The notes beneath the pieces were generated by a model. It ran no database searches. It was not told the origin of the DNA and saw only the letters and a list, made by a program, of their open reading frames with translations. Positions 1-5,129 of a stretch of 6,271 nt of DNA are shown here, one piece after another. Numbering within the stretch: the stretch's first letter is position 1; the number at the start of each line of letters is the position of its first letter. The stretch covers positions 1 to 6,271 of the forward strand of contig QAMX01000114.1 of NCBI GenBank assembly GCA_003149835.1, written 5' to 3'. This stretch comes from Clostridiales bacterium (GTDB lineage Bacteria > Bacillota > Clostridia > Oscillospirales > QAMX01). A program made the translations under genes and the position numbers.

Positions 1-441
1 ACCTATCTGGCCTGGGGCGTCAACAACAACGGCTGGTGGGGCGAGGGCGAGATCAAGTTTTATATGGACGGCGACGGCGAATACCCGACCATCTGCGGCA
101 CGGGGACGGAGGATTATTTCTGCGGCTCCTACAACTTTGAGAATCAGGATACGCACCGCTACGAGACCTTTACGACGCCGTACGCCGGCCTCTCCTATGT
201 CGGCGCGCCGGACGGGCTGTATCAGGCCAATCAGCGCTTCGGCATGTACCGCTGGCACATCACCGACCCGATCCGCTTTGAGAGCGATCTGCGCGTAACG
301 ATTCAGGCGCTCGGCTGGCGCGAGGGCGGCCGCTATCTGCCGCTCAAAGACGACATCGCCTCGGTCGCCTACTGGTATCAGACGCTTCCGGCCGCGCCTT
401 TCCCGCCGCTCCCGCCGAAAGACGAGCTGGAAATCAACTGA
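1..441 (+). CDS. GH172 / DUF2961 glycoside hydrolase, C-terminal part (5' end outside window)
   Basis: The frame is open from base 1 and gives 146 residues before TGA at 439-441, so the start lies upstream. Visible near the beginning are WWGEGEIKFYMDGD and then PTICGTGTEDYF, the hallmark block of DUF2961, now glycoside hydrolase family 172 (alpha-fructofuranosidase, alpha-arabinofuranosidase and difructose-dianhydride-type enzymes). The family's two catalytic glutamates fall in these motifs: here one of Glu15/Glu17 and Glu37 of the fragment. The rest matches the conserved jelly-roll half (for example MYRWHITDPIRF). Substrate cannot be predicted from this part. A Shine-Dalgarno-like AAGGAG followed by ATG at 475 suggests that another gene once followed. 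That sequence lies on a suspected assembly join, so the downstream neighbour is unknown. The complementary frame is also open throughout this gene; I take that as a coding shadow. Confidence 0.9.
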   Translation, partial: TYLAWGVNNNGWWGEGEIKFYMDGDGEYPTICGTGTEDYFCGSYNFENQDTHRYETFTTPYAGLSYVGAPDGLYQANQRFGMYRWHITDPIRFESDLRVTIQALGWREGGRYLPLKDDIASVAYWYQTLPAAPFPPLPPKDELEIN

Positions 442-469
442 ACGGCACAGAACGGTATAACAAAGAAGG

Positions 470-804
470 AGACGATGAATAGACTGAGTGTTGTCATCCT
501 CCTCCATAAAGGAATCGGGGGCTGCTATTAGCTCCGAGACTTCATCAATCGAAACGCCGATCATACTTTTGGCTGTATCACGATAATAATTGCTGACATG
601 GGCAACCGTCCAGATAAACTTGCCCATGTCAGCAATATCTTCTTTGGCGAGGAGCGCACGAAACGCTTTAAGCACAATTTCCTGCGATAAATCCTCCGCA
701 TCGTGAATGTTTTTGCATCGTTTCAAAGCAAAGCCGAATATGGGTTTTAGATATTCAGTTATGGTATTTTCTACATCTTGTCTTCTCACTTGTTTGTACC
801 TCAT
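470..804 (-). pseudogene. ECF-type RNA polymerase sigma factor, truncated (sigma region 2 only)
   Basis: Starting at ATG 804-802, the minus strand encodes MRYKQVRRQDVENTITEYLK and continues with FALKRCKNIHDAEDLSQEIV, KAFRALLAKEDI and KFIWTVAHVSNYYRD, then a linker IGVSIDEVSELIAAPDSFME. This is sigma-70 region 2 (core binding, -10 recognition) of an ECF sigma factor. Family members run to about 160-190 residues. Here similarity stops around residue 111 (DDNTQSIHRL, near 470), before region 4 and its helix-turn-helix, so the product could not recognise a -35 element. The frame stays open and runs antisense through the GH172 gene to base 1, giving a misleading chimeric ORF of at least 268 codons. 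Region 2 is two residues short where ECF proteins have the A(R/H)N...(D/N)Y spacing. The loss of the 3' half coincides with a GC shift and is most likely an assembly join, less likely a true truncation. Confidence 0.8.
589..636. repeat. Perfect 17-bp inverted repeat inside the sigma-factor coding sequence
   Basis: ATTGCTGACATGGGCAA (589-605) is the exact reverse complement of TTGCCCATGTCAGCAAT (620-636), separated by a 14-base loop (606-619). It lies wholly in coding sequence. The arm at 620-636 encodes part of DIADMGK, and the arm at 589-605 encodes VAHVSN, which is the place where region 2 is two residues shorter than the usual ECF spacing. Confidence 0.9.
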
Positions 805-822
805 TGAAAGCTTTCACCCATA

Positions 823-848
823 TAGACACGAGAATCTGAAAAGGTTGG
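823..848 (-). promoter_or_regulatory. Candidate ECF-type (autoregulated) promoter of the sigma-factor gene
   Basis: On the minus strand CCAACC (848-843) is followed after 12 bases by CGTGTCTA (830-823). AAC in the -35 and CGTC/CGTGTC-like -10 elements are typical of ECF promoters and unlike the sigma-A consensus. It sits about 20 bases upstream of the sigma-factor ATG, as expected for an ECF gene that activates itself. A 12-bp palindrome, TGAAAGCTTTCA (805-816), separates it from the start codon. No experimental start site is implied. Confidence 0.45.
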
Positions 849-916
849 AAGTTCTAATGTATTTTTTTATAATTTTTTTGATAAAACCTATAACTGCGGA
901 GTTTGCAATATGATTT

Positions 917-1333
917 CTATTTCTTTAGAACATAGTACCACTTTCCGGCAGATTCGATATACCCATTTTCCTTCAACTTACAAATTAAATCTTTGGCTTT
1001 TGAATAACCAATGTTAAGGTGTCTTTGAAGCAACGAAGTTGATATTTTACCTTCCTCATTCAGAATAGCCAATACGTTATTAAACATTTTGTCAGCATAA
1101 AAATCTTTCTGTGTGGTGTGAATAATAGCGGTATGTCCCATAAGTTCGTCTATGGTCACTCCAAAATAATCAGCAATCTGTGGCAAAAGCTGAATATCCG
1201 GACAACATTGTGCTGATTCCCATTTGGAAACCGCCTGATTTGTTACACCGAGGGCGTTTGCAAGTTCTTCTTGGGTAAGTCCTTTCTGCTTTCTAAAAAA
1301 GGCAATTTGTTCATTGATCTTAATTGTAGTCAT
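917..1333 (-). CDS. XRE-family regulator with C-terminal FtsK-gamma-like winged helix
   Basis: A DNA-binding regulator of 138 residues. Residues about 5-62 form a Cro/C1-type helix-turn-helix (INEQIAFFRKQKGLTQEELA, then VTNQAVSKWESAQ, then ADYFGVTIDELMG). Residues about 78-130 (ILNEEGKISTSLLQRHLNIG followed by YSKAKDLICKLKENGYIE) resemble the FtsK gamma winged helix, whose usual signature is SLLQRxxxIGYxRAxxLIDxxExxG. I chose ATG 1333-1331, which has GAGG nine bases upstream, over an in-frame TTG at 1339 that would be too close to that site. A sigma-A-like promoter lies just upstream. In the same orientation a sigma-factor gene begins 112 bases downstream with its own promoter. Composition differs from the surrounding locus, so it probably belongs to a different organism from the flanks. 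Target operators are unknown; autoregulation is plausible. Confidence 0.85.
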   Translation of the reverse strand: MTTIKINEQIAFFRKQKGLTQEELANALGVTNQAVSKWESAQCCPDIQLLPQIADYFGVTIDELMGHTAIIHTTQKDFYADKMFNNVLAILNEEGKISTSLLQRHLNIGYSKAKDLICKLKENGYIESAGKWYYVLKK

Positions 1334-1370
1334 ATTCAAGTACCTCGTAATTTTTATTTTCGTAGCTACA

Positions 1371-1398
1371 ATTATATTTTACTGATAAGCAGCTCCAA
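1371..1398 (-). promoter_or_regulatory. Sigma-A-type promoter for the XRE regulator
   Basis: On the minus strand TTGGAG (1398-1393) is separated by 16 bases from a perfect TATAAT (1376-1371). The likely transcript start is near 1364, about 30 bases before the ATG at 1333. An 8-bp palindrome GTAGCTAC (1362-1369) overlaps this start region and could be an autoregulatory operator. Upstream, ACGCAT (1407-1412) and ATGCGT (1426-1431) form another short inverted pair. Confidence 0.6.
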
Positions 1399-1434
1399 AA
1401 ACAATGACGCATTGGTTTGAAGGGTATGCGTTTC

Positions 1435-1450
1435 TGTGTATAAGAGACAG
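1435..1450 (+). other. Tn5 mosaic-end (tagmentation adapter) remnant
   Basis: The 16 bases TGTGTATAAGAGACAG match bases 4-19 of the synthetic 19-bp hyperactive Tn5 mosaic end (AGATGTGTATAAGAGACAG) without mismatch. The three outer bases are TTC instead of AGA. The natural Tn5 outer end differs from the mosaic end inside this stretch (CTGACTC instead of CTGTCTC), so the engineered form is matched. GC-rich genomic sequence begins immediately after at 1451. This is best explained as library adapter carried into the assembly, not as biology. Confidence 0.85.
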
Positions 1451-1916
1451 GTTGAATCCAGTCGCCTTCCTCGGCGTGCCGGAGCAGATCGGTGCAGCGC
1501 GCTTCAAGGCCGATATAGCGTTCCGGCGAGTCGGGATCGAGCCGAAAAGCGAAGGCGTCGAGACTGGCCTCGTCCTTGATCGGGTGATCGAGGTATTCCG
1601 GCATAAAGCCCGACCGCCGTCCCTTGAAGCAGAGCAGGGTTCGGCCGGCAAAGTCGCGCACCAGCTCATAGTCTCCGCGGTCTTCCAGAACCCCCTCTTC
1701 AAAGGCGGGGCAGAGCGCCGCCTCGCACCAGCCGAGGTTGGCGGCGCCGTGCACGGCGCGCCTGTCAAGACCAAACAGCGCATGGAGGTCTGTGCGGTCG
1801 CCGATATGGCCCTGCCGTTTCCAGCTCTCGGTAAAAAAACCGAATTCCTCCTGCACGATCGCCGCTCCCGGCTGATGATCATAGAAATCCCGCAGTTTCC
1901 GCGCAGCGATGTCCAT
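1451..1916 (-). pseudogene. Uroporphyrinogen decarboxylase-like (URO-D superfamily) protein, N-terminal part only
   Basis: About 155 genuine residues from ATG 1916-1914, which has GGAGG eight bases upstream (1925-1929). An in-frame ATG at 1940 lacks this support. The sequence runs MDIAARKLRDFYDHQPGAAI, VQEEFGFFTESWKRQG, then FKGRRSGFMPEYLDHPIKDE and FRLDPDSPERYIGLEAR. This matches the N-terminal half of URO-D-superfamily proteins found in catabolic operons, in which many members are corrinoid-dependent methyltransferase-like and not haem enzymes. Full-length members are roughly 350-400 residues. At 1450 the frame passes into adapter sequence and then the AT-rich block, adding a nonsense tail (VSYTQKRIPFKPM onward) that ends at 1320 and overlaps the XRE gene. 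The gene starts 91 bases after the DUF4838 stop, consistent with one operon. In the real genome it is probably complete; exact substrate is unknown. Confidence 0.75.
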
Positions 1917-2007
1917 AGACGATGCCTCCAACAATCTCATATCCGATAAGACCGGCCAAAACGTTGCAACGGCAGAAAAGCCGGCGTCCGGGCCTGCTGC
2001 GGGGAAC

Positions 2008-3855
2008 TCAATAGAACACCCGGTTCTCCGCGCTCGCCGCTCGGGAGACGGAGAGGATGCGCGCCTCCTTGACCTCCGTGACGCCGTATTGTACGCACTC
2101 GTCGTAGAATTCGTCCACGAGCGGCAGCCGGCGCGGGTCGTCGGGAGCCATCATGGAAAACGCGGCGAATTTCAGGGGCAGCCGCGCGATTCTGACGCGG
2201 CGCAGAACCGTCTCGTCGTCGGCCAGCCGTTCGGCCAAATCAAACAGCTCGTCGGCCTGCGCCAGCGTCTCCGCATTGAGAAAGTCGGCGAGGCCGAATT
2301 CAGGCGGCTGTTCGCCGCGCGCGACAAGCGTTTCATACCAGGAACTGGTCAGCGAGGAGCGGACGGAATTGGGGATGTCGGCGGGGTTGCGCGGCATCGT
2401 AGACATCAGTAGGTGGTGTCCGCCCTCGCGCACCGCTTCTTGCAGCAAACGGATATACTGGGAGGTCGCGGTTCCGGCGGCGCCAAACCACGCTGAAAGG
2501 AATTCGCTCTGCGCCTGTTCGGTGTCGCAGTCGGGATTCCAGAGCGCCTTGGCGATCATATAGCCGCGCAGCTCCTGCATTTCAGTGTGCGGCGAAGTGG
2601 TGCACTGCTGCTCGAAAACGCCGCGCACGCGGTTGTCGCGGAAAAAGCGGATGTTGTCGCCGAGCACCTGTAAATTCGGGTGCGGGAGCAGGAAGTTTCT
2701 GAAATTGGTGCAGTAATCCCAGACAAACAGGTTGTCGCAGATTTTTCCCCAGTCGGCGATATCCTGCGCAAACTTCGGCACGCGGCCGTCCGGCGTTTTC
2801 AGCTCGCGGCGCACACAGTCGCAGCTCCCGTGCGGGTGGGAAAAGCAGGCCTCGATAGAACACAGCCATACGGCGACGTTTTTGTGCACGCGGATGTTTT
2901 TCGGTGCGGGCTGACCGTACTGATAGGCGTAGGTCTGGATGAGGCGGTCGGGAAATTCGTCCTCAATGGCTTCGCCGAGGCGGTTGCAGAAGCGGATAAT
3001 CGAGCCGGACGGCGAACCGTGATAGGCGTCGACGGCGCTGCATTCGGGGCACTGGCAGGCGCCGAGCCAGTCGTTCTGCGCAAAGGAGACGCCGACGGTC
3101 TTTGCCGTTTTGAGTTGCTCGCGCAGCTTTTTCAGCACGATCTCGAAGACGTCCGGGTTGGAGAGACAGAGCTGGGAATGCGGGTTGCGCTTGCCGTCGA
3201 TCAGAGAGAAATATTCGGGGTGCGTTTCAAAATATTCCTCCGGCGGCACGAGCGCGTAAAAGGAGTGTCCGGCCGGACAGTGCGCGGAGGCGTAACCAAG
3301 CTCGGGCGAATCAATGGCGTTGCCGAAGCCGAAGGCGTTCATGCGGTTGCGCGCCGCCCAGAGCGGGAATTTGAGGCTGTTGTAAACAAAGCAGTTGCGG
3401 TATTCAAACGCGGGAGAATAGCGGTAATCGTCGAAAACCTCGACGGCGAGAATCGCTTTTTTGGGAATATGCGTCAGCTCCGGCGCGAACCAGCGGACGC
3501 CGAGCACCTCCTCCAAAAAGCGATAGACCGCATAGAGCACGCCGCGCGGCGACGCGCCGGTCAAAATAATGCGTCCCCCGCGGACGGCGTTGACGATTCC
3601 CTCCGGAGCCAGACCGTCGAGCACCACGGGCGTTTCCGCCTCGCGCGGCGCTGGCGGCGCGCCGACCCAGAGAAGGTACTCCGATTCGCCGGGGCCGATG
3701 GACGAGACGACCGGAAGCGAGACGCCGCAGATCGCTTCGAGATGACTTCTCAACTCTTCGGCGGCGAAGCGCTCGCACTCCGAAGCGGCGGCGGGGACAT
3801 AGATCCGATAGACGCTCGCGCCGTTTTCAGCCAAAATCAACTGCTGCTTTTTCAT
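2008..3855 (-). CDS. DUF4838 protein with glycosidase-like N-terminal domain
   Basis: A complete 615-residue protein. Residues about 1-130 resemble the accessory N-terminal domain shared with alpha-glucuronidases and beta-hexosaminidases (FAAEELRSHLE, then IILTGASPRGVLYAVYRFLE and GVRWFAPE). Residues about 190-460 are DUF4838: HSFYALVPPEEYFETHPEYF, QLCLSNPDVFEIVLKKLREQ, VGVSFAQNDW, and cysteines at 267, 269 and 272 (CQCPEC) and at 345 and 347, which may bind metal or be structural. There is no signal peptide or membrane segment, so it should be cytoplasmic. The fold and context suggest a carbohydrate-active enzyme, but the reaction is not established and I assign none. ATG 3855-3853 is preceded by GAGG with a long 11-base spacer. 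It heads a minus-strand operon with the URO-D-like gene from a strong promoter at 4094-4122. Confidence 0.88.
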   Translation of the reverse strand: MKKQQLILAENGASVYRIYVPAAASECERFAAEELRSHLEAICGVSLPVVSSIGPGESEYLLWVGAPPAPREAETPVVLDGLAPEGIVNAVRGGRIILTGASPRGVLYAVYRFLEEVLGVRWFAPELTHIPKKAILAVEVFDDYRYSPAFEYRNCFVYNSLKFPLWAARNRMNAFGFGNAIDSPELGYASAHCPAGHSFYALVPPEEYFETHPEYFSLIDGKRNPHSQLCLSNPDVFEIVLKKLREQLKTAKTVGVSFAQNDWLGACQCPECSAVDAYHGSPSGSIIRFCNRLGEAIEDEFPDRLIQTYAYQYGQPAPKNIRVHKNVAVWLCSIEACFSHPHGSCDCVRRELKTPDGRVPKFAQDIADWGKICDNLFVWDYCTNFRNFLLPHPNLQVLGDNIRFFRDNRVRGVFEQQCTTSPHTEMQELRGYMIAKALWNPDCDTEQAQSEFLSAWFGAAGTATSQYIRLLQEAVREGGHHLLMSTMPRNPADIPNSVRSSLTSSWYETLVARGEQPPEFGLADFLNAETLAQADELFDLAERLADDETVLRRVRIARLPLKFAAFSMMAPDDPRRLPLVDEFYDECVQYGVTEVKEARILSVSRAASAENRVFY

Positions 3856-3908
3856 AATTTTGCAAGCCTCGTTTCGTCAGCGCGCACAGAGAGGCGCGCC
3901 GTATGATG

Positions 3909-3928
3909 GGCGGACCGCCTTGTCCGCC
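3909..3928 (-). other. Hairpin in the 5' leader of the DUF4838 operon
   Basis: GGCGGAC (3909-3915) and GTCCGCC (3922-3928) form a 7-bp all-GC-rich stem with a 6-base loop inside the predicted untranslated leader, about 55 bases before the DUF4838 start. No run of T follows on the minus strand, so it is not an intrinsic terminator. A role in RNA stability or leader control is speculative. I recognise no known riboswitch in the leader. Confidence 0.5.
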
Positions 3929-4093
3929 GGACGGAATGGCTGCCGGGAGATCGAGCCGGATGAATTAGGATCGCAATTCCAAACACGCGCCTCGTTAAAA
4001 AGCGGACCGAAAAACAGACGATTCTCCGTATCGGTTTCAAAAAAACGCAAAAATGATTCCGAGCCGCAGCGGGAACGAAACGATCCGATGTTA

Positions 4094-4122
4094 ATTTTAC
4101 CAATCACGCTGGAAGTTGTCAA
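4094..4122 (-). promoter_or_regulatory. Near-consensus sigma-A promoter for the DUF4838/URO-D operon
   Basis: On the minus strand a perfect TTGACA (4122-4117) is followed by a 17-base spacer and TAAAAT (4099-4094). Transcription would begin near 4087, leaving a leader of about 230 bases before the DUF4838 ATG at 3855. The region between the two divergent genes (3856-4168) holds this promoter, the leader hairpin and AT-rich patches. I found no convincing plus-strand promoter in it. Confidence 0.75.
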
Positions 4123-4168
4123 CATATTTTCAGCCGCCGAAGCAGAAAATAACGGAGAAGAAACGGAA

Positions 4169-4210
4169 ATGAAAAAAATTCAGCCAGTGGGAAAGAGGTT
4201 GAAGAAATGA
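4169..4210 (+). CDS. Possible 13-residue leader ORF overlapping the next small gene
   Basis: ATG 4169 encodes MKKIQPVGKRLKK and ends at TGA 4208-4210, which overlaps the ATG of the following gene as ATGA. A GGAG (4154-4157) lies 11 bases upstream, slightly far. The Shine-Dalgarno of the next gene (AGAGG, 4194-4198) lies inside this ORF, so translation of the two could be coupled. The peptide is strongly basic and unlike anything I recognise. It could be a chance ORF. Confidence 0.3.
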   Translation: MKKIQPVGKRLKK

Positions 4211-4368
4211 AGAAAAAGAAAAAGGCTTTGCGGAAGGACAGACAGCCTCCGCTCGCTCTCAGTATGCAGATCCGCGAATTTGATCACTTTGACAGCTCCG
4301 GAACGCCGCAGCTGACCGATCGCGCCGTCGAAGAGGGCCGCGAATGGGTGGAATTTACGCAGCTGTAA
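4207..4368 (+). CDS. Small unknown protein, 53 residues
   Basis: I do not recognise this protein. It has a lysine-rich start (MKKKKKALRKDRQPPLAL) followed by an acidic, soluble-looking stretch (SMQIREFDHFDSSGTPQLTD, then RAVEEGREWVEFTQL) and no membrane segment or signal peptide. Support for a real gene is the AGAGG eight bases before ATG 4207, the ATGA overlap with a preceding tiny ORF, and a very strong terminator starting 15 bases after its TAA. It is transcribed divergently from the DUF4838 operon and converges on the tyrosine phosphatase gene. A nucleic-acid-binding or regulatory small protein would fit the basic N-terminus, but nothing shows this. Confidence 0.6.
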   Translation: MKKKKKALRKDRQPPLALSMQIREFDHFDSSGTPQLTDRAVEEGREWVEFTQL

Positions 4369-4382
4369 ACTGAGAACCGTCA

Positions 4383-4424
4383 GGGCCGGACGGGCGGCGA
4401 CAGCCGCTCGTCCGGCCCGTTTTT
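4383..4424 (+). terminator. Strong intrinsic terminator of the 53-residue gene
   Basis: GGGCCGGACG (4383-4392), then G and GCGGC, pair with GCCGC, then T and CGTCCGGCCC (4409-4418). This gives a 16-bp stem with one G-T pair and the 4-base loop GACA. GTTTTT follows at 4419-4424. On the minus strand no T-run follows the same stem, so it terminates mainly plus-strand transcripts. Confidence 0.9.
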
Positions 4425-4431
4425 GTCAGGC

Positions 4432-4459
4432 GCTGCCGACGCGCATATAGCGCGGCAGC
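4432..4459. other. Hairpin in the convergent intergenic region
   Basis: GCTGCCG (4432-4438) pairs with CGGCAGC (4453-4459), with further GC-rich pairing possible inside and a small bulge. It lies just past the 3' end of the phosphatase gene. Neither strand has a T-run immediately after it, so it may act as a 3' transcript-protecting structure or a weak stop for minus-strand transcription. Confidence 0.4.
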
Positions 4460-4479
4460 ATTCACACCGCAAGGGCGCT

Positions 4480-4944
4480 TTACCGGCGGCCGCGCGATGT
4501 GATTTTTTTCAGCAGCGCGGCGCAGCCGTCGTTTACCTCGCGCCATGTGCGCTCAAAGTCGCCGCTGTACCAAGGGTCGGCGATGTCGCCCGGACAGTCG
4601 CCGTGGTCGGCGAGGCGGGACATTTTCCCGTCGGGGTCGCCGCCGCAGATGCGGCGCATGGCGCGCAGATTCGAATCGTCCATAGCGATCAGCTCGTCGT
4701 ATTCGCCGTAATCGGAGCGCCGGAGCTGACGCGCCGTTTTGCCGGCGCAGTCGATCCCGTGCGCCGCGAGCAGCCGCCGCACGGGCGGATAAACGGGGTT
4801 GCCGCGTTCCTCGTCGCTGACGGCGGCGGAGGCGATCACAAAATCCGCTTCCAAACCGGCCTGCTTTACCATCGCTTTCATCACAAATTCCGCCATCGGG
4901 CTCCGGCAGATATTGCCGTGGCAGACAAAGAGGATTTTGGTCAT
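4480..4944 (-). CDS. Low-molecular-weight protein tyrosine phosphatase
   Basis: A complete 154-residue cytoplasmic phosphatase of the usual family length. The N-terminal P-loop is ILFVCHGNICRSPMAE, with nucleophile Cys8, Arg14 and Ser15 of the CX5RS signature. The general acid Asp123 lies in DPWYSGDF (123-130). The family's SAxxSxxExGNPVYPP region (about 39-54) is present. It would hydrolyse phosphotyrosine (or phosphoarginine in McsB-type systems) on proteins; the partner kinase is not in the window. ATG 4944-4942 follows AAAGGA with a nine-base spacer. It lies downstream of the permease on the same strand but is separated from it by a terminator and an inverted-repeat element, so it is probably transcribed on its own. 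It converges with the 53-residue gene. Confidence 0.95.
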   Translation of the reverse strand: MTKILFVCHGNICRSPMAEFVMKAMVKQAGLEADFVIASAAVSDEERGNPVYPPVRRLLAAHGIDCAGKTARQLRRSDYGEYDELIAMDDSNLRAMRRICGGDPDGKMSRLADHGDCPGDIADPWYSGDFERTWREVNDGCAALLKKITSRGRR

Positions 4945-4985
4945 AAAAAGTTTTCCTTTCGTGAAGCCGTGATTTTGTATACGCT

Positions 4986-5118
4986 ATCCGCTTTTTCATA
5001 CCTTTGAGGAAAAGATAAATCCGGATTGGGCGATTCCATTTTGACAAATAGAATGATAGTCTAACAGTTGCTCAGTAGTAACGACCTTTTCTATCCGCAA
5101 AGGTATGAAAAAGCGGAT
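4986..5118. repeat. 133-base element with perfect 21-bp inverted arms
   Basis: Bases 4986-5006 (ATCCGCTTTTTCATACC then TTTG) are the exact reverse complement of 5098-5118 (CAAAGGTATG, then AAAAAGCGGAT). The arms enclose 91 bases. Both arms are also bordered by a direct copy of TATCCGC (4985-4991 and 5092-5098). The interior contains a perfect TTGACA on the plus strand (5041-5046) without a good -10, and a weak minus-strand promoter (TTACTA 5081-5076, 17 bases, TATCAT 5058-5053) facing the phosphatase gene. It could be an invertible promoter, a miniature non-autonomous element or a large RNA stem-loop. No recombinase is visible in the window. Confidence 0.85.
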
Positions 5119-5129
5119 TGAGGTTCGGC

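Larger units (their letters stand above)
470..1434. other. AT-rich block of foreign composition between two probable joins
   Basis: By line-by-line counting this block is about 25-50% GC (typically 37-40%), while both flanks are near 60%. It carries only the truncated sigma factor and the XRE regulator, both on the minus strand. Its left edge falls within a sigma-factor coding sequence and its right edge abuts a sequencing-adapter sequence. There are no terminal inverted repeats, transposase or integrase, so a mobile element is not supported. I read it as a fragment from another genome joined during assembly. The left edge is uncertain within about 465-482 because both sides share a GGAGACGATG-like stretch. 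Confidence 0.65.

Noticed and set aside
707..913. 68-codon plus-strand ORF with hydrophobic stretches
   Set aside because: It overlaps the sigma-factor start and the AT-rich upstream region in antisense; no ribosome site or family resemblance.
470..1450. AT-rich block as a genuine transposon or insertion sequence
   Set aside because: No transposase, terminal inverted repeats or target duplication. The only Tn5-like sequence is the synthetic mosaic end at one edge, which points to library preparation.
1404..1949. Plus-strand 181-codon ORF opposite the URO-D-like gene
   Set aside because: It crosses the adapter join and lies antisense to a recognisable URO-D-like coding sequence; its composition is that of a complementary-strand shadow.
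1962..1971. 10-bp palindrome CGTTGCAACG between the DUF4838 and URO-D-like genes
   Set aside because: Too short and isolated to call an operator; no promoter accompanies it.
2680..3906. 408-codon plus-strand ORF
   Set aside because: It is antisense to the DUF4838 gene, which has clear family motifs, a promoter and an operon context. Long antisense frames are common in GC-rich genes.
3860..4210. 116-codon plus-strand and 82/83-codon minus-strand ORFs in the divergent intergenic region
   Set aside because: They cross the promoter and leader, have no convincing ribosome site and no recognisable sequence. Only the last 13 codons of the plus ORF have a plausible separate start.
5041..5046. Perfect TTGACA on the plus strand inside the inverted-repeat element
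   Set aside because: No acceptable -10 hexamer at 16-18 bases, and the plus strand downstream leads only into the 3' end of the permease gene.
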